A DNA stretch of 64,000 bases from Rosistilla oblonga (GTDB lineage: Bacteria; Planctomycetota; Planctomycetia; Pirellulales; Pirellulaceae): positions 5,835,339 to 5,899,338 of the forward strand of contig NZ_CP036292.1 in NCBI RefSeq assembly GCF_007751715.1, in the 5' to 3' direction. This document shows, in pieces, positions 35,905 to 44,824 of the stretch. The position numbers and the translations under genes were made by a program. A model generated the notes under the pieces. It was not told where the DNA came from and made no database searches. It worked only from the letters and a program-made list of their open reading frames with translations. Position 1 is the first letter of the stretch. Every line of letters begins with the position of its first letter.

Positions 35905-36750
35905 TTACCGGTCGAAGAACTGCTTGATCGCGTGAACCGTCGCGGCGCGACCGGCGCGAGCAATCGAGGTCGTCAACGGAATCTCTTTCGGGCAGACCGC
36001 GACACAGTTCTGAGCGTTACCGCAGACCTGGATTCCACCTGGCTCGGTCAGCGCTTCCATCCGTTCGTCAGCCATCATCTTGCCGACAGGATGATCGTTG
36101 AACAGCATCACTTGGCTGATCGCATTGGCACCGATAAACGCGTTGTCATATTCGGCGTTGCAGCGGGCTTGGTAATCCTCTTCCGACTCGCCAGTGATCC
36201 GATCGACTTCGATCTTCTTGTACTGAGGGCAAGCGTCCAGACAGCAACCACAGCTCATGCATTGGCTCAACGGATAAGCCTGCTCTTGCTGTTCGCGACT
36301 CTGCCGTTCGCCCGGTCCCATGTCGTAATAGCCATCGACAGGCACCCAGGCTTTGATCTTCTTCAGCCCACGGAACAGACGCGATCGATCGACCAACAGA
36401 TCGCGAAGCACGGGGAACTTGGTCATCGGAGCCAGTTCGATGTGCGACGGTTGGTCAGCCAACAACTTGTCGACCAACGCCGAGCAACTCTGACGCACAC
36501 GGCCGTTGATGACCATCGTGCACGATCCGCACACCTCTTCCAAGCAGCCGCAATCCCAGGCGACGGGAGCAACGTCCTTGCCTTCGACGGTCTTCGCTTG
36601 CGCGGCGACCTTCTGCAGCACGCTGATCACGTTCATCTCGCGCTCGTACTGGATACGATGACGTTCCCAGTAAGGCTTTTTACCGGGTCCCTCTTGGCGC
36701 AAGATCCGGACATCGATCGTATCGGGCATAGATTTTTCAGGTGCAATCAT
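35905..36750 (-). CDS. sdhB: Succinate dehydrogenase/fumarate reductase iron-sulfur subunit
   Basis: This 281-residue protein has the three cluster motifs: CGCLEEVCGSCTMVING for [2Fe-2S], CMSCGCCLDACP for [4Fe-4S] and CGNAQNCVAVCPKEIPL for [3Fe-4S]. It passes electrons from SdhA to the membrane haem subunit. An internal ATG (MPDTIDVRIL) 21 nt further in could be the true start. It lies 39 nt after sdhA. Confidence 0.96.
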   Translation of the reverse strand: MIAPEKSMPDTIDVRILRQEGPGKKPYWERHRIQYEREMNVISVLQKVAAQAKTVEGKDVAPVAWDCGCLEEVCGSCTMVINGRVRQSCSALVDKLLADQPSHIELAPMTKFPVLRDLLVDRSRLFRGLKKIKAWVPVDGYYDMGPGERQSREQQEQAYPLSQCMSCGCCLDACPQYKKIEVDRITGESEEDYQARCNAEYDNAFIGANAISQVMLFNDHPVGKMMADERMEALTEPGGIQVCGNAQNCVAVCPKEIPLTTSIARAGRAATVHAIKQFFDR

Positions 36751-36789
36751 TGGTATGAAACCGGTAGGCGTGGATCGATTTGATTGTTG

Positions 36790-38763
36790 TTAGTTGGCTG
36801 CGTCTTGAGAGGCTGTCGCGGCGGCGGCTTTCGCCTTGGCAGCCCGTTCGTTCCAGACCTCGCTGATCACTTCAGCACCCTTGAGGCCATACAGCCGTGG
36901 ACGCGGAGGAATCAGCGACGTGTCGACATCTTCGTATGCGATCGACACATCGTTCCCTTCCCAAGTGGCAACGGAACTCTTCAAGAATTTCTTGTTGTTC
37001 TCTTCGAAGCGATCGCACCACGCTTCGGCTTCGCGGCGACGATCGGCATCGTTGTCGCTTGTCAATTCGGGCATCGAGAAGGCTGGCTTGAAGTGAGCAC
37101 CGCGGCACTCATCCCGCTGCAACGCACCCTTCAACAACGCCTTGGCCAACGGGAACATGTCCTGAACCGCTTTGGCAAAGATCACGTTTTGGTTGGTCCA
37201 GGTGCCGGTATCGGACAGCGAAACCTTCTGCACGCGTTGATGCAGATCGTCGACCGTCTTGATCGCTTCTTCGAGCTGTTCGTTTTTGCGAACCACGGTC
37301 GCCGCGCGAGTCAGCACGTCGCCCAGTTCTTGATGGATCAAGTAAGGGTTCTCGCCGCCGGCACTCTGGTTCAACAGAGCATCGTGACGTTCCTGTTGCT
37401 TGCGGACCGCAGCTTCTACATCGCTGGTCGTTGCTTCGCTGCGACCTTGGATGAAGTTGGCGATGCCAGGACCGCTGAAGAGGCCCGTGAAGATGCAGCT
37501 GAGCAGCGAGTTGGCACCCAAACGGTTCGCACCGTGGTAATGGTAATCGCATTCGCCCATCGCGTACAAACCGTTGATGGTCGTCATCTGGTTGCGAGGG
37601 TTGCCCGCTTCCATGCCGCCATCGGCCGAACGGACATAATCAGCCCACAGGCCGCCCATGCTGTAGTGAACCGCGGGGAAGATCTTCATCGGTTCGTCGC
37701 GAGGATCGACGCCTTGGAACTTCTCGTAGATCTCCAAGATGCCGCCCAGCTTGCGGTCCAGTTCGGATCGCTCGATATGGGTCAGATCCAAGTAGACGCA
37801 CATCCGTCCCGCTTCGACGCTCAATCCGTCGTTGACGCAGACGTCGAAGATCTCGCGGGTCGCGATATCGCGTGGCACCAAGTTGCCGTATTCGGGATAA
37901 CGCTCTTCCAAGAAGTAGTAGCGTTCGTTTTCGGGGATCTGGCGAGGCGAGCGAGGATCTTGCGGCTTCTTCGGAACCCACACGCGTCCACCTTCGCCAC
38001 GCGCCGATTCGCTCATCAGTCGCAACTTGTCGGCGCCTGGAATCGCGGTCGGGTGAACCTGAATGAACTCCGCGTTGCCGTACTTGGCACCGGCTTGGAA
38101 ACAGCGACTGGCGGCACTGCCGTTGCAGAAGACGCTCATCGTGCTGCGACCGTACAGCAAACCGCAACCACCACTGGCGACGACAACTGCCGACGCAGGG
38201 AAGCCGCGAATTTCCATCGAGACCATGTCTTGAGCGACGACGCCGCGGCATTCGCCATTGCTGTCTTGGATCGGTCCCAAGAAGTCCCAGAATTCAAACT
38301 TGCGAACCAGTCCTTCGCTCTCGCGGCGACGCACCTGTTCGTCCAACGCATACAACAACTGTTGGCCGGTGGTTGCGCCCGAGAAGGCAGTCCGCTTGTA
38401 CAGCGTTCCGCCGAAGCGGCGGCGGTCGATAAAGCCTTCGCCGGTGCGGTTGAACGGAACGCCCAAGCGATCCATCAACTCGATCACCTTTGGCGCCCAC
38501 AACGTCATCTCTTTGACGGGCGGTTGGTGCTGCAGGAAGTCACCACCGTAGACGGTATCGTCGAAGTGCTTCCATTCGCTGTCGCCCAACTGACGCGTCT
38601 GGTCGTTACAAGCGTTGATGCCACCCTGGGCACACACGCTGTGCGAACGCTTGACCGGCGTCAGACTGATCAGATCGACCGGAATGCCCAGCTCTGCCAG
38701 CTTCATCGTGGCAGACAGACCGGCCAGGCCACCGCCGATAACTACGACCCGTTGCTGGGACAT
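36790..38763 (-). CDS. sdhA: Succinate dehydrogenase/fumarate reductase flavoprotein subunit
   Basis: This 657-residue protein opens MSQQRVVVIGGGLAGLSATM, the FAD-binding motif. KRSHSVCAQGGINAC carries the histidine that links FAD covalently. VHPTAIPG and SESARGEGG form the substrate site and NRLGANSLLSC the second FAD motif. It oxidises succinate to fumarate (or the reverse). Its length and order match the B-type enzyme of Bacteroidetes/epsilon-proteobacteria. GGAG lies 7 nt before the ATG at 38763, preferred to a TTG at 38775. Confidence 0.97.
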   Translation of the reverse strand: MSQQRVVVIGGGLAGLSATMKLAELGIPVDLISLTPVKRSHSVCAQGGINACNDQTRQLGDSEWKHFDDTVYGGDFLQHQPPVKEMTLWAPKVIELMDRLGVPFNRTGEGFIDRRRFGGTLYKRTAFSGATTGQQLLYALDEQVRRRESEGLVRKFEFWDFLGPIQDSNGECRGVVAQDMVSMEIRGFPASAVVVASGGCGLLYGRSTMSVFCNGSAASRCFQAGAKYGNAEFIQVHPTAIPGADKLRLMSESARGEGGRVWVPKKPQDPRSPRQIPENERYYFLEERYPEYGNLVPRDIATREIFDVCVNDGLSVEAGRMCVYLDLTHIERSELDRKLGGILEIYEKFQGVDPRDEPMKIFPAVHYSMGGLWADYVRSADGGMEAGNPRNQMTTINGLYAMGECDYHYHGANRLGANSLLSCIFTGLFSGPGIANFIQGRSEATTSDVEAAVRKQQERHDALLNQSAGGENPYLIHQELGDVLTRAATVVRKNEQLEEAIKTVDDLHQRVQKVSLSDTGTWTNQNVIFAKAVQDMFPLAKALLKGALQRDECRGAHFKPAFSMPELTSDNDADRRREAEAWCDRFEENNKKFLKSSVATWEGNDVSIAYEDVDTSLIPPRPRLYGLKGAEVISEVWNERAAKAKAAAATASQDAAN

Positions 38764-38832
38764 TGATGACTCCAAATGATATAAATCGGTGTGTGTTTGA
38801 TGATTCGTTAGGTAGGATGCGACGCGGTGAGA

Positions 38833-39732
38833 CTACTCTGCCGCGGAGGTCTCGGGTTCGGCAGTCTTTTCGTCACTGGCGGCGGCTTCGTCAGCCGTGC
38901 TCGCGTCGGCGTCGACTTCCGCTTCCGATTCCTCGGACTCAACCGCTTCGGGAGCCGAGCGTTTGTGCGGGTCGTCGAAGACGGCGCCCGATTCCAAGCC
39001 CGCTTCGTACATCCGATCCTCGACGATCCGAGCTTCCTTGGGATCGACAGTCAACGCGCCAACCCAAGCGGTGATCGAGATGATGCCGACCAACAGGCCG
39101 ATCCCGCCACACAACATCGATGCACGTTTCTGAGCTGCAGGCGAAACCCACAATCCCCAGGTGATCCCGGCGGTCCACAGACCGTTAGCAAAGTGATAGA
39201 CGCACGACAGGACACCGACCAGGTAAAACGCGGGCCAGAAAACGCCGTCCATCGCGTGAGCCAAGCTGGATGCCGCGTTGTAAGGCTTGAACTGAGCCAT
39301 CCCGAGCGGCGTGGCGATGTAGTCCAACCAAGGACCGAAGTGGAACCAACCATGCAGATGGAAGACATGCATCGTGATGTAGACAAACGCGATGTAGCCG
39401 GTGATGCGTTGGAACCGGTAGCGGCGATTCGCCGTGTATTTGTAGCGATCGGTGTTCGATTCGCCGGTCATTCCAATCCAAATGCCAATGATGGCGTGGA
39501 ACAGCAGCGGCAAAAAGATGAAGCCCCATTCGACGACAGGCAGCGCCGGCCCCAGACTGTGGATCTGATTCACCATCCGCTGGAAGGCCCCAGGCCCCGC
39601 CATCAGGCTAGCATTGGTTGTCAGGTGAACGCACATGTAGAGCCCGATCGGCACGACACCCAACAAAGAATGGATGCGGCGAATGGCAAATTCGTGCTTC
39701 AGAAAAAATGAAGGTTCAGTTTGCGTTGACAC
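38833..39732 (-). CDS. sdhC: Succinate dehydrogenase cytochrome b558 subunit
   Basis: This 299-residue protein starts at GTG 39732 after GAGGGG. It has five predicted membrane helices between about 20 and 230, with histidines in HEFAIRRIHSLLG, LFHAIIGIW, YITMHVFHLHG and YHFANGLW suited to two haem b. This is the single-subunit diheme anchor of B-type SdhCAB. After the last helix about 70 residues form an acidic Ala/Glu/Asp tail (SEESEAEVDADAS...). It is the first gene of the operon. Confidence 0.93.
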   Translation of the reverse strand: MSTQTEPSFFLKHEFAIRRIHSLLGVVPIGLYMCVHLTTNASLMAGPGAFQRMVNQIHSLGPALPVVEWGFIFLPLLFHAIIGIWIGMTGESNTDRYKYTANRRYRFQRITGYIAFVYITMHVFHLHGWFHFGPWLDYIATPLGMAQFKPYNAASSLAHAMDGVFWPAFYLVGVLSCVYHFANGLWTAGITWGLWVSPAAQKRASMLCGGIGLLVGIISITAWVGALTVDPKEARIVEDRMYEAGLESGAVFDDPHKRSAPEAVESEESEAEVDADASTADEAAASDEKTAEPETSAAE

Positions 39733-40136
39733 AGAACATACCTACCCCTCGTCTGAGGGTGCTGATGGTGAGGTAAAGTCTCGGTGGGTCTAACCGAAAA
39801 GTCGCGGTGATGCGTAACTTTTGCGTTAGTTTAAGGTTGCTACGGCGGGCCGCAAGCATAGTTGAGCGATTCCGACCTGGATCGAAAGACCCATTTTCGC
39901 ATATTCTCGGTTTGCAGGAAACCACAAGATTGTGGCTGCGACGAATTGGCAAACTGTGTAAGTTACCAAAGGCACGGTAGCAATTTATCAGTCATAATAA
40001 CCAAGACGACTCGAGTTGCGAGCGCTTCGTCCTCCTTGGCCTCGAATTTGCTCGACACCTTGGATGCCATCGCGCCACGTGACAAATTGGCAGAATCATT
40101 TCCGCTGCATGTGGCAATATGCCCTAGAGGCCTCTG
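39733..40136. other. Divergent region between sdhC and a receiver-domain gene
   Basis: These 404 bp separate divergent genes and should hold both promoters. The middle is AT-rich (TTATCAGTCATAATAACC near 39985). TTGGCAGAATCATTTCC near 40085 only weakly resembles a sigma-54 site. I see no gene. Confidence 0.45.
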
Positions 40137-40553
40137 ATGAAGCTGACGAAGCCCAACCTATTGATCACCGACGACGATCGCGCGTTTCGAGAGACGCTGC
40201 GAAGCGTGTTGGATCGGTTCGACTTTGAGATGTATCTAGCCGAAGATGGCGAAGAGGCACTGGAGATTATCAGCCGGCACCAGGTCCATCTAGCGCTCTT
40301 CGACGTCCACATGCCCCGCTTGAGTGGTCTCGAAGCCCTCACGCGAATGCGTGCCTCGGGGCTCTCCCTCCCCTGCATTCTGATGTCGGCTGCTCTGGAC
40401 GAAGCGATCTGCGACGCAGCCAGCAAGCTGGAAGATGTCTCGGTGATCCCCAAACCGCTGAAAATCCGTGAGATCTCCAGCGTCGTCACTCACCTGCTCG
40501 CCAAACGCTACGGCTGGCAAGCCGAATCGCCCGCCGTCGATCGCCCCGAATGA
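40137..40553 (+). CDS. Single-domain response regulator
   Basis: This 138-residue protein is a CheY-like receiver domain and little else. It has LITDDDRAFRETL (acidic pocket), LALFDVHMPRLSG (phosphorylated Asp), LMSAALDE (the Ser/Thr position) and IPKPLK (the conserved Lys). There is no output domain, so it must act through a partner protein. No histidine kinase gene is within the window. Confidence 0.9.
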   Translation: MKLTKPNLLITDDDRAFRETLRSVLDRFDFEMYLAEDGEEALEIISRHQVHLALFDVHMPRLSGLEALTRMRASGLSLPCILMSAALDEAICDAASKLEDVSVIPKPLKIREISSVVTHLLAKRYGWQAESPAVDRPE

Positions 40554-40841
40554 CGTCACTCTGACGACAGCGATATCAAATCGACGACACTCTGGCGTCC
40601 TGGCCAGCTCTTCGTTTCCCTGCCTGTCATCGATCGCAACCTATTGTTGCACAGCGACTTAGCAACCCCCGAGCGATCTCTTCCCGCGGTTTGGCACACT
40701 GCATGCGATAGCAATAAACCAGGTCGCTTTGATGGCGACCCGCTGTCGCCAAGTACAGGCACCGCAACGATTGCGGCGACAGCCAACCGATCGACGACCC
40801 TGGGAGCTAGAACGGCTCCTCCCTCCCCAAGGAACACGAAG

Positions 40842-41603
40842 ATGCGTTACCTAACTGCAACCCTCGCTATCGCCCTGCTGTCCACCGCCGCCACCACCGC
40901 ACGGGCCGACCACCGGCTGGAAGCGGTCGCCCGCGACTATCACCGTTCCGTTCATGTTCTGGCCGATTACATCACGCATGATCGCCACAGTTCGCCTTAC
41001 TTGAGCCGCTATGTCAGCCGATTGGACGACGTTTCGCACGACTTCTACGAAGCCCTCGTTCACGATCCGTATCGCTCGAGAACCCGCGGCCTGTTCGACG
41101 ACGTGCGTTCGCTGCACTACCGCGTTCGCAGTCTGCTGGGGCACAGCTGCCGAGCGTTGCCCGGTGCTGCCGCAGTCTGGCACGACGCCGACCGCCTGTA
41201 TTCGCGACTGTCGCACGCCTTCTCCGACAACCATCACGGTCACCACCACCATCCCCACCGTGTCGGACGTGTGATCCTGCCGCCAACAACGGTCCCCTAC
41301 CCTCAAAAACGGGTGGAGATCCGCGTGGAAGTGCCACGTAGCCAAGGGAAGCCCAACCACCGCGACCGATTTGATTCGCGTGGTCCCTCCAACAATCGCG
41401 ATCGAGGCGATGCACGAGGTCCATCGAACGACCGAGACCGCAACCGAGGCGACGCGGGCAAACCGCGATATAATCTGGACCGCGAACGATCTGAACGCAC
41501 AGAGAACGAATCGCGCAAGCCCAACCAACGCCCCTCAACCTCGCTCCGTTCGGATGTTTCCAACGAAGCGGTCGGCCGATTGCTGACGTCGCTGTTCAAC
41601 TGA
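40842..41603 (+). CDS. Secreted His- and Arg/Asp-rich protein of unknown function
   Basis: This 253-residue protein has a signal peptide (MRYLTATLAIALLSTAATTA, cleavage near ARADH). A helical His-rich domain follows (about 22-130, HHGHHHHPH near 125). The C-terminal half is low in complexity and rich in Arg, Asp, Gly and Asn (RGPSNNRDRGDARGPSNDRD). AAGGA sits 8 nt before the ATG, which fixes the start. It resembles planctomycete exported proteins with charged repeats; metal or nucleic-acid binding is a guess from composition only. A terminator follows. Confidence 0.75.
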   Translation: MRYLTATLAIALLSTAATTARADHRLEAVARDYHRSVHVLADYITHDRHSSPYLSRYVSRLDDVSHDFYEALVHDPYRSRTRGLFDDVRSLHYRVRSLLGHSCRALPGAAAVWHDADRLYSRLSHAFSDNHHGHHHHPHRVGRVILPPTTVPYPQKRVEIRVEVPRSQGKPNHRDRFDSRGPSNNRDRGDARGPSNDRDRNRGDAGKPRYNLDRERSERTENESRKPNQRPSTSLRSDVSNEAVGRLLTSLFN

Positions 41604-41631
41604 ACCGCGCCGGACGCCTCAACACCCAACA

Positions 41632-41668
41632 AAAAAACCGCGAGTCGGATTCGACCCGCGGTTTTTTA
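41632..41668. terminator. Bidirectional intrinsic terminator
   Basis: AACCGCG..GTCG pairs with CGAC..CGCGGTT around GATT, flanked by seven A's on one side and six T's on the other. It serves both the secreted-protein gene and the convergent peroxiredoxin gene. Confidence 0.93.
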
Positions 41669-41706
41669 TTGGATTGGCTGAACGAAAGGCTTTCGTTCCG
41701 CTGGCG

Positions 41707-42300
41707 TTACGCCGAGTATTCCGCTCCGAAGAACTCTTTGCTCGCGTCGACATCTGGCTTGATGGTGCGAGCGCCTTCGGTCCAGTTCGCTGGGCAAACT
41801 TCGCCGTTAGCTTCGAAGTATTGCAGTGCTTTGCACATCCGCAACGCTTCGTCGACGCTACGTCCCAGTGGCAGATCGTTGACGACTTGGTGACGGACAA
41901 CGCCGTCCTTGTCGATCAAGAACAGACCACGCAAAGCGATGCCGCCGTCCAACAGGACGTCGTAATCGCGAGCGATCTGCTTGTTCAGGTCGGCAACCAA
42001 TGGGTATTGGATGTCGCCCAAACCGCCTTGAGCGCGGGGGGTGTTACGCCACGCCAAGTGCGAGAAGTGGCTGTCGACCGAAACGCCCAACAGTTGCACG
42101 TTGAGAGCTTCGAACTCTTTGGCCGCTTCGCTCATCGCGATGATTTCAGTCGGGCAGACAAAGGTGAAGTCCAATGGGTAGAAGAAAAGCACGACATATT
42201 TGCCGCGATAATCGGTCAGGCTGATCGATTTGAACGATCCGTCGGCCATCACGGCCTGCGCGGTGAAATTTGGCGCTTCGTGGGTTACGAGCTGTGTCAT
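41707..42300 (-). CDS. 2-Cys peroxiredoxin (AhpC/Prx1 type)
   Basis: This 197-residue protein has the peroxidatic site [15 protein letters not shown] and the resolving cysteine in NGEVCPANW, with [13 protein letters not shown] and a [15 protein letters not shown] loop. It reduces peroxides in the cytosol, recycled by a thioredoxin or AhpF. GGAGA lies about 11 nt before the ATG at 42300, preferred to an in-frame start 150 nt upstream that adds sequence foreign to the family. The C-terminal FFGAEYSA resembles the YF-motif region of hyperoxidation-sensitive Prx, but is not a clear match. Confidence 0.95.
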   Translation of the reverse strand: MTQLVTHEAPNFTAQAVMADGSFKSISLTDYRGKYVVLFFYPLDFTFVCPTEIIAMSEAAKEFEALNVQLLGVSVDSHFSHLAWRNTPRAQGGLGDIQYPLVADLNKQIARDYDVLLDGGIALRGLFLIDKDGVVRHQVVNDLPLGRSVDEALRMCKALQYFEANGEVCPANWTEGARTIKPDVDASKEFFGAEYSA

Positions 42301-42726
42301 ATTCGGTCGGTCTCCAGATTGGGATGCCCATGAATTGTCAAAGCACCGCCTGCTGCGGGGCCCGTTGCGACGACACCTTGTGTAGCCAGGGATGACATAA
42401 ATACCCTCGTGAGACGACACAATGGTGTCAATCCGAGCCACAAATGGCATCGAGCCGCGAGCGGTATTGTAGGTCCGATGGCAAGGATCCGAAACTAGGC
42501 CATCGCAGCAAATCGCCCCCCCACCCGACCGGTTTCAGCAGAAAGCGTTGTGTGGGAATGGCCGCCGGTTTGTGCTAATCTAGTGAGACCGTGAGTGGCT
42601 TCGAATAGGACACTCCGACGCTTCCTCGGCACCGCCCGCTCCTGGGCCTCCCCCAACCGAGCGTCCGAAGTACGGCAACATCCCCCTATGCCCCACCTGT
42701 CAATATAAATGGAGATCCCGAATCCC
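42301..42726. other. Divergent region between peroxiredoxin and fusion-protein genes
   Basis: These 426 bp hold no supported gene and should contain both promoters. TTTGTGCTAATCTAGTG near 42571 is the most promoter-like stretch toward the right-hand gene. No operator palindrome was seen. Confidence 0.45.
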
Positions 42727-44463
42727 ATGAGAGCTTTGATCCGTTGCATGTTCCCCGTGAACTGCCTGTTTGTATTTGCATTGCTTTCGGTCGCGGGTTC
42801 GAACTGCAGCGCCCAGCCGGCGGCGACAGCTGAATTTGCGATCCCGGCGACCGATGAGGGACTGCCCGGCGACGGACCGCTGCGACGCGCAGACTGGTTT
42901 AAGAAGCTGTGGGAATCCCGCCGCAGCCTGTGGGCGACTCAGGTTCAACAAGATCAAGGCGCTGTCGTCTTCTTGGGCGATTCGATCACTCAGGGCTGGG
43001 GCTCAAAGCTGAACGAATATTTCGCCGGAATGAAAGTTGCCAACCGCGGCATCAGCGGCGACACGACTCGCGGCGTTCTGATCCGTCTGGAGGAAGATGT
43101 GCTGTCGCTCAATCCGGCGGCGGTGGTGATCCTGATCGGAACCAACGATCTCGAAGATCAAGCGGCCCCCGAGGTGATCGCCAGCAATCTGGAACTGATC
43201 ATCGCGGCGTTGAAGCAGCACAATCCGAAGATGCCGATCGTGCTGTGCGAAACCTTCCCGAGCTCGGCTACCAAGTCGCGGCCAGCCGACAAGATCCGCA
43301 AGGTAAACGACCTCTACAAGGCGGCCGTCAAAGGGGACAAACAAATCACAGTCGTCGACACATGGACATTGTTCGCCGACGAAAATGGGGACGCTCCCAA
43401 ATCGGAATTCCCCGATCTGCTGCATCCCAACTCCAAGGGCTACCAGAAATGGGCCGACGCGATCCGGCCGATCTTCGCAACGCTCGGCTTCCTAGAAACC
43501 GAAGCGGACGACTTCAAGGTCGAACCCGGTTTTGTCAGCTTGTTCAACGGCAACGACCTTTCGGGCTGGGGATATCGCCAACGGAAAACACTCAAGCCGT
43601 TGGCTAGCTTCGAAGGCCCCGCCAGCACGGACGGACGTTACGTTGCGATCAACGGACGCTTGGTCGTGACGACACCCGCCGAAGGCCGCAAGGGACAACA
43701 GCTGTGGACCACCCAAGAGTTCGGCAACGACTTCACGTTGAAGCTGCAATTCCGAGCGACGCCCAACGCCGATTCGGGCGTCTTCATTCGGGGGCCACAA
43801 TTGCAATGCCGCGATTATCCGCTGGCTGGCCCTTACAAGAACCTGAAAAACTACAAGCCACAACAATGGAACGATCTTGTCGTAACGGTTCGCGGCAACG
43901 TGGCCCACTGCACCTGTAATGGCGAAGTCCTCGAAGCCGAAATGAAGGTTCCCGACTCGGGGCCGATCGGGCTCGAGGGAGACCGCGGTCAGATGGAATA
44001 TCGTCGCATCCGAATCAGCGATCCCAAAGCCAACCAATTCAAAGGAGCCACGTTGATGAGCTTTAACAAACTGACCCCCGAAGAAGAATATGTGATCGTT
44101 CGCAAGGGGACCGAGCGTCCAGGGACCGGGGCGCTGTTAAACAACAAGAAGAAAGGGACCTACATCTGCCGTCGCTGCAACGCAGCGTTGTACAAGAGCG
44201 ACAGCAAGTTCGAGAGTCACTGTGGCTGGCCCAGCTTCGACGATGAAATCGAAGGGGCTGTCCGTCGCAGCGTCGATGCCGACGGACGCCGCACCGAGAT
44301 CCTCTGCAAGAACTGCGACGGCCACTTGGGACACGTCTTCTTAGGCGAAGGCTTTACCAAGAAGAACACACGACACTGCGTCAATTCGCTGTCGATGGCG
44401 TTTGTCGAAGAGGATGAAGAGCTGCCGCCAGTGGTCAAGCCACCGGCCGACGCCAAGCCCTAG
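42727..44463 (+). CDS. Secreted SGNH hydrolase - DUF1080 - MsrB fusion
   Basis: This 578-residue protein has a signal peptide ([18 protein letters not shown]). Domain 1 (about 50-260) is an SGNH/GDSL esterase with GDSIT (Ser86), GTND (138-141) and [10 protein letters not shown] (Asp230, His233). Domain 2 (about 268-432) is a DUF1080 (3-keto-disaccharide hydrolase) jelly roll with [11 protein letters not shown] and SGVFIRG. Domain 3 (about 447-563) is a complete MsrB with zinc cysteines 481/484 and 527/530, HCGWPSF, GHLGHVF and the catalytic RHCVNS (Cys551). All three catalytic sets look intact. Likely periplasmic; MsrB would repair oxidised methionines. GGAG stands 12 nt upstream of the chosen ATG; an ATG at 42709 is in frame. 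Confidence 0.9.
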   Translation: MRALIRCMFPVNCLFVFALLSVAGSNCSAQPAATAEFAIPATDEGLPGDGPLRRADWFKKLWESRRSLWATQVQQDQGAVVFLGDSITQGWGSKLNEYFAGMKVANRGISGDTTRGVLIRLEEDVLSLNPAAVVILIGTNDLEDQAAPEVIASNLELIIAALKQHNPKMPIVLCETFPSSATKSRPADKIRKVNDLYKAAVKGDKQITVVDTWTLFADENGDAPKSEFPDLLHPNSKGYQKWADAIRPIFATLGFLETEADDFKVEPGFVSLFNGNDLSGWGYRQRKTLKPLASFEGPASTDGRYVAINGRLVVTTPAEGRKGQQLWTTQEFGNDFTLKLQFRATPNADSGVFIRGPQLQCRDYPLAGPYKNLKNYKPQQWNDLVVTVRGNVAHCTCNGEVLEAEMKVPDSGPIGLEGDRGQMEYRRIRISDPKANQFKGATLMSFNKLTPEEEYVIVRKGTERPGTGALLNNKKKGTYICRRCNAALYKSDSKFESHCGWPSFDDEIEGAVRRSVDADGRRTEILCKNCDGHLGHVFLGEGFTKKNTRHCVNSLSMAFVEEDEELPPVVKPPADAKP

Positions 44464-44521
44464 TCTCGATCGTTGCCACGATATCGCTGCCGTCTGTCGC
44501 TCTTGGGGCCGGACGCAGCGA

Positions 44522-44611
44522 TCAGGCGTCACCGACGAGAATCTGGCCGATGAGGACCCAAATACCGGTGAAAACAATGCCAAGGCATGCATGAAAGAAG
44601 TCGGGTGTCAT
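44522..44611 (-). CDS. Putative 29-residue single-pass membrane protein
   Basis: The frame reads MTPDFFHACLGIVFTGIWVL then IGQILVGDA and a TGA stop. About 20 central residues are strongly hydrophobic and would make one membrane helix, with an acidic end. AGGA lies about 11 nt upstream of the ATG. The gene lies alone between the convergent MsrB fusion and the next plus-strand gene. The codon pattern (many C/T-rich hydrophobic codons) and a ribosome site argue for translation, but at this length chance cannot be excluded. Confidence 0.5.
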   Translation of the reverse strand: MTPDFFHACLGIVFTGIWVLIGQILVGDA

Positions 44612-44824
44612 GATTGTGGGGATCCTAATGCGTAGCGCGGACAGTTCGATTGCCAGCTCGGCTAAAATCCATAGCCTGTCCAAATTGAGATCCCTCTCAT
44701 GGCATCAGTGACCTAGATCGGAACTCCACCGAAAAACCTTCACCCTTTTTTTGAATGCCGGCACGGTTTACTCAATCGGCCCCGTTTACCAACCACCCCG
44801 CGACGCGGATCCCAACAGAAATAT

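Noticed and set aside
40080-40110. A sigma-54 promoter (TTGGCA..TTTCC) before the receiver gene
   Set aside because: The second element lacks the required GC (TTTC rather than TTGC), and no activator-site palindrome is near.
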